Below are positions 54,351 through 64,000 of a stretch of DNA of 64,000 nucleotides, one piece after another. Position numbers and translations under genes: made by a program. Numbering within the stretch: the first letter of the stretch is position 1; each line of letters starts with the position of its first letter. Below the pieces are notes generated by a model. The model had not been told where the DNA came from. It did no database searches and saw only the letters and a list, made by a program, of their open reading frames with translations. This DNA is from Kiloniella laminariae (GTDB taxonomy: Bacteria > Pseudomonadota > Alphaproteobacteria > Kiloniellales > Kiloniellaceae), in NCBI RefSeq assembly GCF_027214005.1, contig NZ_JAPWGY010000008.1:82288-146287 (forward strand). Direction: 5' to 3'.

Positions 54351-57300
54351 ATGTGGCAATTTTGGGTAGATCGTGGCGGCACCTTTACTGATATCGTCGC
54401 TCGTCAACCGGATGGTGGCCTGGTGACACACAAGCTTTTATCGGAAAACCCGGAGCAATACCGCGATGCCGCTGTTCAGGGGATCCGGAACATTCTCGGG
54501 CTCGAAAAAGGGGTGCCTATCCCTCCTGGCCTTATTGAATGTATCAAGATGGGGACAACGGTTGCCACCAATGCCCTGCTGGAGCGCAAAGGCGACAGGA
54601 CGCTCCTGTTGATCACAGAGGGTTTCGCTGACCTGCTGCGTATAGGTTATCAAAACCGTCCAAAACTGTTCGACCTCAACATTGTTTTACCAGACCTGCT
54701 CTATGAGAGGGTCGAGGAAGTAAACGAACGGCTGGATGCCCAGGGGAACATCCTTTCTCCTCTGGATGAAGCTGCAGTCAGAGCCAGTCTGCAATCCGGA
54801 TTTGATAGCGGGATCCGCTCCCTGGCGATCGCTTTGATGCACGGCTATCGCAATCCGGTACACGAGGCCAGAATTGCCGGGATCGCTACTGAAATCGGCT
54901 ATAGCCAGATCAGCACCAGCCATGAGACGAGCCCCTTGATGAAGCTGATCAGCCGGGCCGATACAACGGTGGTTGATTCCTATCTTTCTCCGGTTCTAAA
55001 GCGATACGTGAAACAGGTCAGTGATGAACTCGGCGCCGAAAAAGGCGGCTGCGAACGTCTGATGTTCATGCAGTCCAACGGTGGCCTGACAGATGCCAAA
55101 CTGTTCCACGGTCGCGATGCCATTCTCTCCGGCCCGGCCGGTGGGGTTGTCGGCATGGTCCAGACTGCGGCCATGGCAGACCTGGACAAGCTGATCGGCT
55201 TTGACATGGGGGGTACCTCGACAGACGTCTGTCACTATAACGGCGAGTATGAACGTTCTTTTGAAACCGAAGTTGCCGGTGTGCGCCTCAGAGCGCCAAT
55301 GATGAGCATTCATACCGTTGCGGCGGGTGGCGGGTCTATTCTCTCCTTTGAAAACGGGCGCTTCCAGGTCGGACCGGAAAGTGCCGGGGCAGATCCGGGA
55401 CCGGCCTGTTACCGCCGCGGTGGTCCTTTGACCGTTACTGATTGCAATGTTCTGCTTGGGAAAATCCAGCCGGACGATTTCCCGCATGTTTTTGGTCCAA
55501 AGGCAGACCAGCCCCTCGACCCAGAAATCGTTCGCAAGCAGTTCCTTGAGCTTGCCGGAGAAATCCAGATCCAGTCCCGGGCAGATACCCTTTTAACGCC
55601 AGAGGAAATTGCAGAGGGTTTCTTGCGCATTGCCGTGGAAAATATGGCAAATGCCATCAAGAAAATATCGGTTCAGCGGGGCTATGATGTCACCGGCTAC
55701 ACACTGAATTGTTTTGGCGGTGCCGGTGGTCAACACGCCTGTCTGGTCGCAGACACACTCGGGATGAAAAAAGTCTTGCTCCACCCCTTTGCCGGGGTCT
55801 TGTCAGCCTATGGCATGGGGCTTGCGGATATCAGGGCGATACGCGAACGGCAGGTTGAAAAAACGCTCTCCCCGAACACCCTGACAGACATCGAGCTTCT
55901 CTTTTCCGAACTTGGAAAAGAAGTCTGTCAGGAAGTGATAGACCAGAACATCGAGGGTAGTAAACTTCTGATCGAGCGTAAAGTTCACGTCCGCTATGAA
56001 GATTCACATCAGTCTCTCATTGTAAATTATGGTTCTTTTTCCGAAATAAAAGCACAGTTTGAGAACCAGCATCGCACAAGATACGGCTTCGTTGCGGAAA
56101 ACAGGTCCCTGCTGATCGAAAGCCTTTCCGTCGAAGCCATCGGCCAGACGGAAAAAGCATCGGAAAGCGCAAGTCTGACCGGATCTCTGGCGCCGGTTCA
56201 CCCTCAAAAAGATATCTCGGTATATTGCCAGGGCAAGGGCTGGAAAAATACCCCTCTCTATAGCCGGGACCTTTTACCTCCTGGCCAGAAGATCAACGGC
56301 CCCGCCGTTATTATAGAGAGTACGGGAACAAATGTCGTCGAAGACGGCTGGCAAGCAGAGGTAAACGATTTTGGCCACCTGATCCTGAGCCGGATTACAG
56401 AGCTTGATAAACAGCAGGAAGTCGGCCTCGATGCCGACCCGATAATGCTCGAGGTTTTCAACAATCTCTTTATGTCGATTGCCGAGCAGATGGGGGTTAC
56501 CCTTGCCAACACGGCATATTCGGTAAACATAAAAGAGCGCCTTGATTTTTCCTGTGCCCTTTTTGGCCCGGACGGAGAACTGGTCGCCAACGCTCCACAC
56601 GTTCCCGTCCATCTCGGCTCCATGGGGGAATCTGTGAAGGTCATCATCGCCAACAACCAGGGAAGAATGAACCCCGGTGATGTCTTTATGCTCAATGATC
56701 CCTTCAATGGCGGCACGCATTTACCTGATGTGACGGTGATCACACCCGTTTTTGACAAGACAGGACAGGACATTCTTTTCTATGTCGGCTCTCGGGGGCA
56801 TCACGCCGATATCGGCGGACGCACTCCCGGCTCGACCCCGCCAGACAGCAAGCATATCGAAGAAGAAGGCATCCTGATCACCAACATCAAACTGGTTGAT
56901 CAAGGAAGACTGCGTGAAGCCGAAACCTGTGCCCTGCTTGCTTCAGGCCCATATCCCTGCCGGAATATAGACCAGAATATGGCCGACCTGGTGGCCCAGA
57001 TTGCTGCCAACGAAACCGGCGCCCAAGAGGTCCGTAAAATGGTTGAACACTTCGGACAGGATGTGGTTCAGGCCTACATGCAGCATGTTCAGGACAATGC
57101 AGAGGAATCAGTCCGTCGGGTTCTTGGAAAGCTGAACAGTGGCAGGTTCACCTATCAGATGGACAGCGGTGCCGAAATCAGAGTTGATATTTCTATCGAT
57201 CATACCCTGAGAGAAGCTGTCATTGACTTCACGGGAACATCGGATCAGGACGCCGGAAATTACAACTCCCCCCTCGCCATTTGCAAAGCTGCCGTTCTCT

Positions 57301-57968
57301 ACGTTTTCCGCACTCTGGTCGATGACGACATCCCGCTTAACGCGGGTTGCATGAAGCCTTTGCGGATTATCGCGCCAGAAGGAAGCATGATCAATCCCCG
57401 CTATCCTGCGGCGGTGATTGCCGGCAATACAGAGGTCAGCCAGTCCATTACCGATTCCCTCTATGGTGCCCTGGGCGTTATTGCTGGCTCTCAAGGGACA
57501 ATGAACAATTTTGTCTGGGGAAATGATGTCTATCAGAACTATGAAACCATCTGTGGCGGGACCGGCGCAGGTCCTGATTTTGATGGTACTTCTGCTGTAC
57601 ATAGTCATATGACCAACACCCGGATGACCGACCCGGAAGTTCTTGAATGGCGCTTCCCTGTACTGGTCAAAGGTTTTTCAATCCGCAAAGGTTCCGGTGG
57701 ACAGGGCCTGCAAAAAGGTGGTGATGGTATTATCCGCAAGCTGAAGTTTCTCGAACCCATGACCGTAACGGTTCTCTCCTCTCATCGGGAAACATCCCCC
57801 TTTGGGGTCGCAGGTGGCAGTCCCGGCGCCTGTGGACGCAATGCGGTTCTGCGCAACAGCGGCACGCTTGAAGAACTGAGGGGCAATGACGAGAGAAACC
57901 TTGCCGAAGGGGATATTTTTATCATGGAGACCCCCGGCGGCGGCGGGTTCGGCCAGGCTGCAGAGTAA
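54351..57968 (+). CDS. Fused HyuA-HyuB 5-oxoprolinase/hydantoinase
   Basis: About 1205 residues, one polypeptide carrying both halves. The HyuA part (1-660) starts [18 protein letters not shown], the ATP-binding loop, and has [19 protein letters not shown] with the second phosphate loop. The HyuB part (about 690-1200) has [45 protein letters not shown] and [16 protein letters not shown]. The fusion layout is that of eukaryotic-type 5-oxoprolinase, which uses ATP to open 5-oxoproline to glutamate, rather than separate bacterial subunits. ATG at 54345 is too close to the AAGGAG site; ATG at 54351 has a 7-base spacing and is chosen. Stereochemistry cannot be read. Last gene of the TRAP operon, followed by a strong terminator. 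Confidence 0.9.
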   Translation: MWQFWVDRGGTFTDIVARQPDGGLVTHKLLSENPEQYRDAAVQGIRNILGLEKGVPIPPGLIECIKMGTTVATNALLERKGDRTLLLITEGFADLLRIGYQNRPKLFDLNIVLPDLLYERVEEVNERLDAQGNILSPLDEAAVRASLQSGFDSGIRSLAIALMHGYRNPVHEARIAGIATEIGYSQISTSHETSPLMKLISRADTTVVDSYLSPVLKRYVKQVSDELGAEKGGCERLMFMQSNGGLTDAKLFHGRDAILSGPAGGVVGMVQTAAMADLDKLIGFDMGGTSTDVCHYNGEYERSFETEVAGVRLRAPMMSIHTVAAGGGSILSFENGRFQVGPESAGADPGPACYRRGGPLTVTDCNVLLGKIQPDDFPHVFGPKADQPLDPEIVRKQFLELAGEIQIQSRADTLLTPEEIAEGFLRIAVENMANAIKKISVQRGYDVTGYTLNCFGGAGGQHACLVADTLGMKKVLLHPFAGVLSAYGMGLADIRAIRERQVEKTLSPNTLTDIELLFSELGKEVCQEVIDQNIEGSKLLIERKVHVRYEDSHQSLIVNYGSFSEIKAQFENQHRTRYGFVAENRSLLIESLSVEAIGQTEKASESASLTGSLAPVHPQKDISVYCQGKGWKNTPLYSRDLLPPGQKINGPAVIIESTGTNVVEDGWQAEVNDFGHLILSRITELDKQQEVGLDADPIMLEVFNNLFMSIAEQMGVTLANTAYSVNIKERLDFSCALFGPDGELVANAPHVPVHLGSMGESVKVIIANNQGRMNPGDVFMLNDPFNGGTHLPDVTVITPVFDKTGQDILFYVGSRGHHADIGGRTPGSTPPDSKHIEEEGILITNIKLVDQGRLREAETCALLASGPYPCRNIDQNMADLVAQIAANETGAQEVRKMVEHFGQDVVQAYMQHVQDNAEESVRRVLGKLNSGRFTYQMDSGAEIRVDISIDHTLREAVIDFTGTSDQDAGNYNSPLAICKAAVLYVFRTLVDDDIPLNAGCMKPLRIIAPEGSMINPRYPAAVIAGNTEVSQSITDSLYGALGVIAGSQGTMNNFVWGNDVYQNYETICGGTGAGPDFDGTSAVHSHMTNTRMTDPEVLEWRFPVLVKGFSIRKGSGGQGLQKGGDGIIRKLKFLEPMTVTVLSSHRETSPFGVAGGSPGACGRNAVLRNSGTLEELRGNDERNLAEGDIFIMETPGGGGFGQAAE

Positions 57969-58047
57969 ATTATACACGTGAATATTCACACCCTGTGAAC
58001 CTCGATGCATAAATTACCTCCCAAAGGAATCAACGCATCGAGAAACT

Positions 58048-58119
58048 GCGAAAATAGGGGAAACGGATACGTCCCAAACAGGTTTGTTTGCCTCCCTTCC
58101 CCTATTTTCGCCTTTTTTT
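58048..58119 (+). terminator. Terminator of the TRAP/oxoprolinase operon
   Basis: GCGAAAATAGGGGAA (58048-58062) pairs perfectly with TTCCCCTATTTTCGC (58097-58111). CTTTTTTT follows at once. The loop is 34 bases and holds a smaller stem, CAAAC/GTTTG. It sits 80 bases after the oxoprolinase stop. Confidence 0.85.
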
Positions 58120-58612
58120 GATTTGTACTCTTTTCTGTCTTTTGTGGGACATAAGTCTCATCTGGGAAAGCTTTGCCCGCGCCATCTACTCCTTTTTCCG
58201 CTTAGGCCTCTGTCCGAGAGAAGGATTTTCCTGACCATCGGGTCAGCCTAGATATACCGATGGCCGTGTATACTGTGCTAATTGTGGTGCCCTGGCATGA
58301 GCAGATCCACTGGCTGCCAGAGCACCGCAAGTTACCCAGACCAAAATCTTCCATGTGTAAGCTTTGTGATCATTCCTATTGCTCGTCAGAGAGGTAGAGG
58401 AATTTCAATGTCTGCTGCCCCTAAGATTATGCGAATTCCTAGAAACCATAAATGCCCTCGCGCAACACCACCAAAAAAAATATCAACAATAAATTAACGA
58501 ATTAAATTATAAATCTCTTTCCGTTTAATATTATTATTTATACAACTTTTACGTCAAATTTTTTTATTCCAGCAATATCTTACTGAATCTATCAACAAAC
58601 CATTCTAATCCC

Positions 58613-58619
58613 GGGGGGG
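58613..58619 (+). promoter_or_regulatory. G7 tract as ribosome site of the RTX adhesin
   Basis: Seven consecutive G lie 6 bases upstream of the ATG at 58626, in the ribosome-binding position. A homopolymer run this long is prone to slippage, so changes would shift the spacing to the start codon. Confidence 0.5.
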
Positions 58620-58625
58620 AACATC

Positions 58626-61600
58626 ATGCCAAATGACCAGATCACACCTGAAAACTTTACATTGATTGAAGGCGATGAAACCGGCAACACGCTTGTTGGC
58701 TCGGCAAATGATGATGTCCTCAGAAACCGTAACGGAAACTATGCCATCGCAGATAGCAATGACGTTGCTGTTTTCTCTGGCGCTCGTTCTGACTATCTGG
58801 TTGAGGACAATGGGGATGGCAGCTTTACGGTCATAGGCGGTGTTGATGGCCGTGATGTTGTGACAGGCATTGAAACGCTGCGTTTTGCCGATGGTGACTT
58901 TGACCTGACAACAGTGAATGGTCCGGAGGCTGTTGATGCCAGGATCGTTCTCTCTGATAGCTCTGCTGTTTCTCACAAGCTGAGCTTTGCTGATGTGGAT
59001 CTTGGTGTTGAGAACAGCACCGAGGTGCTGAGCTTTAAAGTCATTGACGCCACAGATAACGGCAACAACAGCTTTACCCTGCAAAGCGGCGCCTTGGTGA
59101 CGATCAATGCTGATGGTACCTACAGCTATGACCCGCAAGGATATTCAGGTCAGGACAACTTTACCTGGCGTGTGACGGACAGTACCGGGCTCTCTAAGGA
59201 GGCAATGATCGCGGTTGAGATTGGTGACAATAATGCTGAGAGTCTCGCAGCTGGTACTTCTGGTAATGACATTCTTGTAGGCGATGCCAATAGCACTGTG
59301 ATTAACGGCGGTGCTGGTGATGATCTTATTGAAGGGGGTAATATTTCTGGCGCTCCGGTGGTTGTTAATTCAGTTGTACTTGACGGTAGTAATGACCTTT
59401 TTACCATTACGCCAACTGAGGGTGGTGATCGTACTAAATGGAGTTTCTCTACCTGGGTTAAGCTGGATAACTATGATGGAAGGGGAATTCTCTCCGTTAT
59501 GGAAAATGCTCCAACATTGGAGCGCAATTGGGAAGGCGATCGTACATCCTTTGGTTTTGATGGGCAGGGGCGTCTGGACTTTTATGTAGCCGTAGATCCA
59601 ACAACGATTTCAGGTGATGAACAGTACCATCGACTTACATCAAGTGCTGTTGTCGGTACCATCGGCGAGTGGGTCCACGTAAGTGCTGTGTATGATTCCA
59701 TGGCCGCTGATGTCTCTGATCGCATGCAGATGTTTGTGAATGGGTCTAGGGTTACTGATTTTTCATTGAATACTAACAGCTTGCCCTTGGGGCATGAGTC
59801 AGAAGTCGGTATGGCTGGCGTTAAGCATGGTATTGGAGGTTTTGAACGCAACGGTACTCTTTATAGCCCGATTAATGGTGAACTCGCGGATGTACATCTT
59901 GTTGATGGGCAAGCAGCAGAGGGTTCGGTTTTTGGACAGCTTGATGAAAACAATAACTGGGTGCCATCAAGTTATGAAGGTACCTATGGAAGCAATGGTT
60001 TCCATCTGGATTTTTCCGATCCAGCCAACCTTGGATCAGATATCAGTGGCCAAGGAAACGACTTGACACTTCAGGGTGGTACCATACAGCAAGGGGACAG
60101 CGGTTATACCTTGCTAACGCCTCAAGGAGCAACACTATCAGGTGGAGCGGGTGATGATATTATCCGTGGCGGTTCAGGTGATGACACAATTGATGGTGGT
60201 GAGGGTGATGATCATATTACAGGTGGATTTGGTAACGATGATCTAATTGGAGGTCAGGGAAATGATTACCTCATCGGCGGTATCTCCGATGGACAAAATA
60301 GCTATGAGGTTGGCAGTGTCATAGCAGGTGATTTTGGAACAACCACGAATTTTTCCAAGCTATATAATGAGCCAGGAACTGTATGGCCTGGGGGCAATGC
60401 AAAGTCGGCTCAGGCCTATACAGGGGCAATAAGCTTGAGCTTTACTGCTTCAAGTGAAGGTGTTTCTAATCAAGACCACAAGATTATTGGATTTTCTCAA
60501 GATCCGGATACAGAAGCAAATGTAGATTTTGGCTTTTATCTTTTCCGGGATACAGGCCTCCAACTTTATGTAAATGGTCAATGGTTATGGCCTAATGGCA
60601 ATCATATTACCTATGCCAGCGGAGATACTTTAACTGTTGAACGAACGGTTACTGGTACGATTAACTTTTATAAAAATGGTAGTTTGATAACGACTTCTTC
60701 TCTAGCTCCAGAAATACCACTTTATACAGAGGTTTCGATCTCTTATGCAGGTATTGGACTGCAAAACGTAAAAGTCAGTGATGCCAATGGGCAGGCTCAG
60801 CATGTCAAATGGTTGAGCGATGAAGCCTTGTCAGTAGCTTCTGCAGATGGGTTAACTGTTGAATACAAAGATATAAATAATGACGGTATTGAAGATGCGC
60901 TGTTTAGTGATACCAGTGGTTTAGTTTCTACCAGATTGGGTCTTGTTAACGGTGGTTTTGGCCAAGCTCAGGTTGTATCTCTCTGGCTTGATGGTGACGA
61001 TGTTCTTAATGGTGGTGTTGGGGATGATTTGCTTGAAGGTGGGGCAGGTAACGACACGCTAAACGGTGGATCAGATAAAGACATACTCTCAGGAGGTGTA
61101 GGTAATGATGTTCTCTCCGGTGGTATTGGTCATGACATTTTCCTAATCGAACAAAATTCAGGGCATGATACCGTAAGCGACTTTGTTGCCGGGGCTGGAA
61201 CGGATGATGTCATTCGTTTTATCGGCGGCAGCTTTGCATCTTTTGATGATGTAATGTTAGTAACAACACAGGTTGGGGCAGACACAGTCATAACCATTGA
61301 TGCTGACAACACAATCACTTTGGTTGGTGTAACTAAAACGGACCTTCATCCCAATGATTTTGAGTTCTTTGATGTTGATGGAAACCCTTATGTCCAAGCT
61401 GGTACAGCAGAAGGAATAGTAACTGAAGATACACTTGCTACTGGCTCTGGTAATGACACAGAATCTCCGGTTCTTGGATCTTCTGTTGCCGGAGTGGTAT
61501 CAGTTATCAGTGGTACCATTACTTCTAGCTCCTATGACGGAGCCCTGGGTGCTGCAACGCAAATTGGTTTAAACTGGGCTGCCAATGATGGAAGTTGGAC

Positions 61601-64000
61601 CCTTACGCTTGATGCGAGTGGGGCCTATAGCTTTGTATTGTCTTCTGCGCTTTCTCATGTGGATACGACTGCTACTTTTGGGCAGGACCAGCTACAGTCT
61701 TCCTTTGGATATGTCGTATCAGGAGTTGGCAATCAGAGCGACAGCGGAAACTTACTCATTCAGGTAAACGATGATGGTCCACAAGCCGTTGACGACAACC
61801 TCGCCGCTATTGCAGAAGACAGCACTCTTATCATTGATGTTTTGGCCAACGACATTAGTGGAGCAGATGGTGTTGACCTTGTAACCGGCGTGGCGTTGAT
61901 CACGCCTGCAAGCAAAGGTAATGTGACCTATAATGCAGATGGGACCTTCACCTATATAGCAACCCCCGGTGCCGAAGGCACTGACAGCTTCTCCTATGAA
62001 ATCACCGACGGTGACGGAGATAAATCCCTTGCCAGTGTTACCTTGACAATTGATGCGGACAGTGTGCCAACCTTGGCTTCTGCCAGTGGATCAGTCAATG
62101 AATCTGCCCTGCCCACAGGCAGCAATCCGGCCAGTACCAGTGAAACCGCTTCGGGCACATTCACAGTAACAACAGGCAATGACAGCCTTGCTCTGTTCGA
62201 AATCCAGGATGCCCAGGGCAACTGGATTGATGTCACGACTGGTGGCAGCATCACCGGAACAAACGGCACTGCAATTATCAGCCTCAATGGCGGGATCTAT
62301 AACTGGAGCTATACACTTGCGACGGCGACCGACCACAGCACGGCGACTGTTGCAGACAGTTTTGCTGTACGGGTAACTGACAGTGACGGAGACGAGGTCA
62401 GTGACAGTCTGTCCATTACCATTACTGATGATGCAGCAATTGCGACAGATGACAGTGCCCAGGTAGATGAAGGCGCCACACTCACGATTCCGGCTGTCGA
62501 TGGTGTTCTTGCCAATGACCAGACCGGTGCTGATGGTGGTTTGGTCACTGCTGTGGCCACAGGCAACGGGGCACCGCAAAGCGTCAACATCGGCCAAGCT
62601 GTCGAAACATCACTGGGCTTTCTGACCCTCCATGCCGATGGTTCTTATCGTTATCTTGCCAAGACCGGGATCACAGCCAACGGGCAAGACAGCTTTACTT
62701 ACCAGATCACAGACGGTGATGGAGACAGCAGCACAGCAATCCTGATCATTGATGTGACAGACAGCATCCCTTCTCCGGTAGCTCCTGACGTCAACCTAGT
62801 GGTTTCCGAGGACAGCCTGGCCACGGGATCAGGCAGTGACCCGGCGAATAGTAACGATAATGCTTCTGGCCTCCTGAACATTGCGAACGGCAGTATTTCT
62901 GGCAGCAGTTACAACGGCGCCCTTGGTGCTGCATCACAAAACGGACTGGGCTGGGCAGCTGATAATGGCAGCTGGAATCTGACGCTCGACAGCAGCGGGA
63001 ACTATACCTTTACTCTGCTCGCAGCCATGGTGCATGGAGCCGCCGGGCAAACCTTCTCCAACGACCAACTCAGTGGTGCTTTTGGCTATACGGTCGACGG
63101 CAGCGGAGGTCCCTCCGCAACAGGGACTATTACCGTCGCGATCAACGATGACGGTCCTGTTGCGGTGATTGACCATGTGATTGCCAACGAAGGCAGCAGC
63201 CTGACAATTTCCGCGGCGAATGGTGTTCTCACCAACGACACTTTCGGTGCTGATGGTGGCACCAGCGTCACGGCGGTGGCCATTGGCACTGGTACTCCCT
63301 TGGCACTCAACATCGGCCAGCCCCTTGAAACGGCCTTTGGCTTTCTGACCCTCAATGCCGATGGCTCCTATCACTATGTCGCCAAGGCAGCTGTTGCCGG
63401 AGACGGTGTCGATAACTTTACCTATCAGATCACAGATGGCGATGGTGACGCTTCAACCTCGACACTGGCGATCGAAATCAACAAGGCTCCAGTTCTGGAG
63501 AGTTATGAGACAGGCTATATGGTCCCGGAAAGTACTGAAACAGCATTGTCAATTGCATGGGGACACCGTCCCGATGCAGTGGCCAATGCGACGATGTCAG
63601 ATGGCCGTGTTATTTCAGTGTGGACTGCAGGGGATAATGTATATGGGCACTTTTCAAGCCCACAGGGGAATCCGATAGGGTCACCTTTTGTTTTGGATCA
63701 CAAGTTATCCAATTTTCTGAGGAGTCCCTCCGTCACGGCACTGGAAGATGGCGGTTTCGTAACCACCTGGAATAATCTCTTTTACATCATTGACGGAGAT
63801 CAGGGAGGAATCACAGCCCGCGCATTCAATGCCGACGGCTCTGCCAGAGGAGATGAATTCACTGTCAATGTTAACCCCGCAGGCGAACAATACGCACCTG
63901 TAACCACGGCCCTGGCTGATGGTGGTTACGCCATGACATGGAATGACTATGATGCCTTTGTTCGAATATTCAATGCAGATGGTTCAGCCAGATCAGGTCA
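58626..64000 (+). CDS. Giant RTX/cadherin-like adhesin (3' end outside window)
   Basis: The frame is open from ATG 58626 to the window edge, over 1790 residues with no stop. Modules in order: an N-terminal unit with TLIEGDETGNTL and IETLRFADGDFDL; a cadherin-like domain (about 120-205); a first RTX block (about 215-240: NGGAGDDLIEGG); a LamG-like domain (about 258-478) with WSFSTWVKLDNYD and EWVHVSAVYDS, ending NGFHLDFSDPANLGSDISGQ; a second RTX block (about 500-555: GGSGDDTIDGGEGDDHITGG); a SPRY-like beta-sandwich (about 558-778); a third RTX block (about 785-838). Then come VCBS-like repeats (about 940-1620) with TYQITDGDGD, and beta-propeller-like DGGFVTTW / ADGGYAMTW repeats at the edge. 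RTX nonapeptides bind calcium; such proteins leave by type I secretion with a C-terminal signal expected beyond the window. Function is probably surface attachment. Confidence 0.88.
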   Translation, partial: MPNDQITPENFTLIEGDETGNTLVGSANDDVLRNRNGNYAIADSNDVAVFSGARSDYLVEDNGDGSFTVIGGVDGRDVVTGIETLRFADGDFDLTTVNGPEAVDARIVLSDSSAVSHKLSFADVDLGVENSTEVLSFKVIDATDNGNNSFTLQSGALVTINADGTYSYDPQGYSGQDNFTWRVTDSTGLSKEAMIAVEIGDNNAESLAAGTSGNDILVGDANSTVINGGAGDDLIEGGNISGAPVVVNSVVLDGSNDLFTITPTEGGDRTKWSFSTWVKLDNYDGRGILSVMENAPTLERNWEGDRTSFGFDGQGRLDFYVAVDPTTISGDEQYHRLTSSAVVGTIGEWVHVSAVYDSMAADVSDRMQMFVNGSRVTDFSLNTNSLPLGHESEVGMAGVKHGIGGFERNGTLYSPINGELADVHLVDGQAAEGSVFGQLDENNNWVPSSYEGTYGSNGFHLDFSDPANLGSDISGQGNDLTLQGGTIQQGDSGYTLLTPQGATLSGGAGDDIIRGGSGDDTIDGGEGDDHITGGFGNDDLIGGQGNDYLIGGISDGQNSYEVGSVIAGDFGTTTNFSKLYNEPGTVWPGGNAKSAQAYTGAISLSFTASSEGVSNQDHKIIGFSQDPDTEANVDFGFYLFRDTGLQLYVNGQWLWPNGNHITYASGDTLTVERTVTGTINFYKNGSLITTSSLAPEIPLYTEVSISYAGIGLQNVKVSDANGQAQHVKWLSDEALSVASADGLTVEYKDINNDGIEDALFSDTSGLVSTRLGLVNGGFGQAQVVSLWLDGDDVLNGGVGDDLLEGGAGNDTLNGGSDKDILSGGVGNDVLSGGIGHDIFLIEQNSGHDTVSDFVAGAGTDDVIRFIGGSFASFDDVMLVTTQVGADTVITIDADNTITLVGVTKTDLHPNDFEFFDVDGNPYVQAGTAEGIVTEDTLATGSGNDTESPVLGSSVAGVVSVISGTITSSSYDGALGAATQIGLNWAANDGSWTLTLDASGAYSFVLSSALSHVDTTATFGQDQLQSSFGYVVSGVGNQSDSGNLLIQVNDDGPQAVDDNLAAIAEDSTLIIDVLANDISGADGVDLVTGVALITPASKGNVTYNADGTFTYIATPGAEGTDSFSYEITDGDGDKSLASVTLTIDADSVPTLASASGSVNESALPTGSNPASTSETASGTFTVTTGNDSLALFEIQDAQGNWIDVTTGGSITGTNGTAIISLNGGIYNWSYTLATATDHSTATVADSFAVRVTDSDGDEVSDSLSITITDDAAIATDDSAQVDEGATLTIPAVDGVLANDQTGADGGLVTAVATGNGAPQSVNIGQAVETSLGFLTLHADGSYRYLAKTGITANGQDSFTYQITDGDGDSSTAILIIDVTDSIPSPVAPDVNLVVSEDSLATGSGSDPANSNDNASGLLNIANGSISGSSYNGALGAASQNGLGWAADNGSWNLTLDSSGNYTFTLLAAMVHGAAGQTFSNDQLSGAFGYTVDGSGGPSATGTITVAINDDGPVAVIDHVIANEGSSLTISAANGVLTNDTFGADGGTSVTAVAIGTGTPLALNIGQPLETAFGFLTLNADGSYHYVAKAAVAGDGVDNFTYQITDGDGDASTSTLAIEINKAPVLESYETGYMVPESTETALSIAWGHRPDAVANATMSDGRVISVWTAGDNVYGHFSSPQGNPIGSPFVLDHKLSNFLRSPSVTALEDGGFVTTWNNLFYIIDGDQGGITARAFNADGSARGDEFTVNVNPAGEQYAPVTTALADGGYAMTWNDYDAFVRIFNADGSARSG
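61430..63480 (+). repeat. Alternating VCBS-like repeat modules in the adhesin
   Basis: Two module types alternate. Type A (61430-61790 and 62815-63160) shares LATGSG, SSYDGALGAA / SSYNGALGAA, WAANDGSWTLTLDASG / WAADNGSWNLTLDSSG and a closing NDDGP. Type B (about 61770-62040, 62440-62755 and 63150-63480) shares VLAND, GFLTL-x-ADGSY and TYQITDGDGD. Copies are alike at DNA level in places, for example the CAGATCACAGA stretches near 62703 and 63426, implying duplication. Confidence 0.65.

Larger units (their letters stand above)
57969..58625. other. Intergenic region, oxoprolinase / RTX adhesin
   Basis: A gap of about 650 bases. It contains a terminator at 58048-58119 and, past 58470, an AT-rich stretch that probably holds the adhesin promoter. 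A 71-codon frame at 58282-58497 has no recognisable content. No RNA gene was seen. Confidence 0.55.

Noticed and set aside
58282..58497. 71-codon frame in the gap before the RTX adhesin
   Set aside because: No ribosome site and no recognisable sequence; ends in low-complexity AT-rich DNA.
58626..64000. RTX and VCBS repeats considered as a CRISPR or DNA-level tandem array
   Set aside because: The repeats are degenerate at DNA level, lie within one open frame and encode calcium-binding and beta-sandwich modules.

Overview
The window reads as chromosomal DNA of a free-living, probably marine, heterotrophic alphaproteobacterium. The evidence is the gene families (PhoX, fused 5-oxoprolinase/hydantoinase, TRAP and polyamine/dipeptide ABC importers, two-subunit indolepyruvate oxidoreductase, alphaproteobacterial-style RTX adhesin) and a base composition that looks close to half G+C by eye. 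I cannot name a genus. I saw no tRNA, rRNA, CRISPR array, insertion sequence or phage module.

Layout. 1-2.6 kb: the receiver domain of a response regulator runs off the left edge; it is divergent from an OFA-family MFS carrier preceded by a good sigma-54 promoter. 2.6-7 kb: a PhoX-family phosphatase and a DEAD-box RNA helicase, both on the minus strand. 7.4-8.7 kb: an SbtA-like bicarbonate carrier with its PII-like partner SbtB. 8.7-22.2 kb: a divergent catabolic region. The minus strand carries a cyclase-family hydrolase, an FAD oxidoreductase, a MarR regulator and indolepyruvate oxidoreductase iorA-iorB. The plus strand carries a second, paralogous FAD oxidoreductase and a complete dipeptide-type ABC importer. 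22.4-32 kb: a minus-strand operon of a PotABCD-like ABC importer, class III aminotransferase, beta-keto acid cleavage enzyme, acetylpolyamine-amidohydrolase-like deacetylase and DAO-type oxidase, with a divergent LysR gene. The enzyme set fits import and breakdown of an acetylated amino acid such as N6-acetyl-beta-lysine (inference). 32-44.5 kb: a three-gene minus-strand set made of a small exported protein, a CsgG/FlgT-like exported protein and a 3520-residue exported coiled-coil protein. The giant protein ends in a nucleotidyltransferase-like motif region and a protein-kinase-like domain. I do not recognise this combination as a described system, and it is the most interesting part of the window. 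44.7-48.1 kb: oxyR divergent from katG. 48.2-49.3 kb: the stump of a circularly permuted ATP-grasp gene and an isolated perfect hairpin, which look like a gene-loss scar. 49.3-58 kb: LysR, a DUF1445 hydro-lyase (D-glutamate cyclase family), a TRAP transporter and a fused HyuA-HyuB 5-oxoprolinase-like protein, probably a D-glutamate/5-oxoproline route. 58.6-64 kb: the N-terminal part of a giant RTX adhesin that runs off the right edge.

Most genes belong to transport-plus-catabolism modules for nitrogen-containing organic solutes, each with its own regulator (NtrC-type system suggested by the sigma-54 promoter, MarR, LysR twice). Two ABC operons carry strong intercistronic hairpins near the binding-protein gene. 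Function assignments rest on motifs and family resemblance read by eye; no database search was run.
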